DNA from: JAAYKS01 sp964479435
GTDB lineage: Bacteria > Bacillota > Clostridia > Saccharofermentanales > UBA5734
Assembly: GCA_964479435.1 (NCBI GenBank)
Contig: CAYZME010000109.1
Location: forward strand, 1 to 5,048
DNA length: 5,048 bases
Direction: 5' to 3'
Position numbers and translations under genes: made by a program. Of this stretch, positions 5,021 through 5,048 are shown in pieces. Every line of letters begins with the position of its first letter. Within the stretch, counting starts at the first letter, position 1. Under the pieces are notes generated by a model. It saw nothing but the letters and a program-made list of their open reading frames with translations. It did not search any database and was not told the origin of the DNA.

Positions 5021-5048
5021 TTTGCACACCCCAAACCTCGTGAGTTCT

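Overview
The window looks like chromosomal or accessory DNA from a low-to-mid GC Gram-positive bacterium, most likely a Clostridia-type Firmicute. The reasons are strong AAGGAGG-type ribosome binding sites, frequent GTG/TTG-like start contexts, a Gram-positive lipoprotein, and protein families common in that group. This placement is an inference from sequence style, not from a database match.

Layout. On the minus strand, the left half carries a two-gene unit. Its first gene is a 583-residue fusion of an aminoglycoside-phosphotransferase-like kinase domain and an AadA/ANT-like nucleotidyltransferase domain (2140 to 389). It is followed by the first 106 codons of a histidine-phosphatase (phosphoglycerate-mutase-like) gene that runs off the left edge. 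Divergent from it on the plus strand is tyrS (2513-3688), a complete tyrosyl-tRNA synthetase of the KMSKS/TyrZ type with a C-terminal S4 domain. The right part carries, on the minus strand, a lipoprotein of unrecognised family (4731 to 3904). A probable decayed reading frame lies between it and tyrS. The right edge holds a hairpin and a 10-bp direct repeat that may belong to the end of a neighbouring element.

The most notable item is the 230-nt leader of tyrS. It encodes a short peptide with a Tyr-Ser-Tyr-Ser-Tyr-Ser run and a good ribosome binding site. A strong intrinsic terminator sits just before the tyrS ribosome binding site. An upstream segment overlapping the 3' half of the leader ORF can pair with the 5' arm of that terminator. 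This is the geometry of a leader-peptide transcription attenuator (trp/his/pheM logic) responding to charged tRNA-Tyr. No T-box signature, the usual control of tyrS in Firmicutes, is visible.

The fusion gene and tyrS are divergent and their candidate promoters lie in the same short interval. Otherwise the genes show no obvious common pathway: antibiotic-modification-like enzyme plus phosphatase, translation enzyme, and surface lipoprotein. The mixture, the decayed frame and the edge repeats suggest an accessory or rearranged region.
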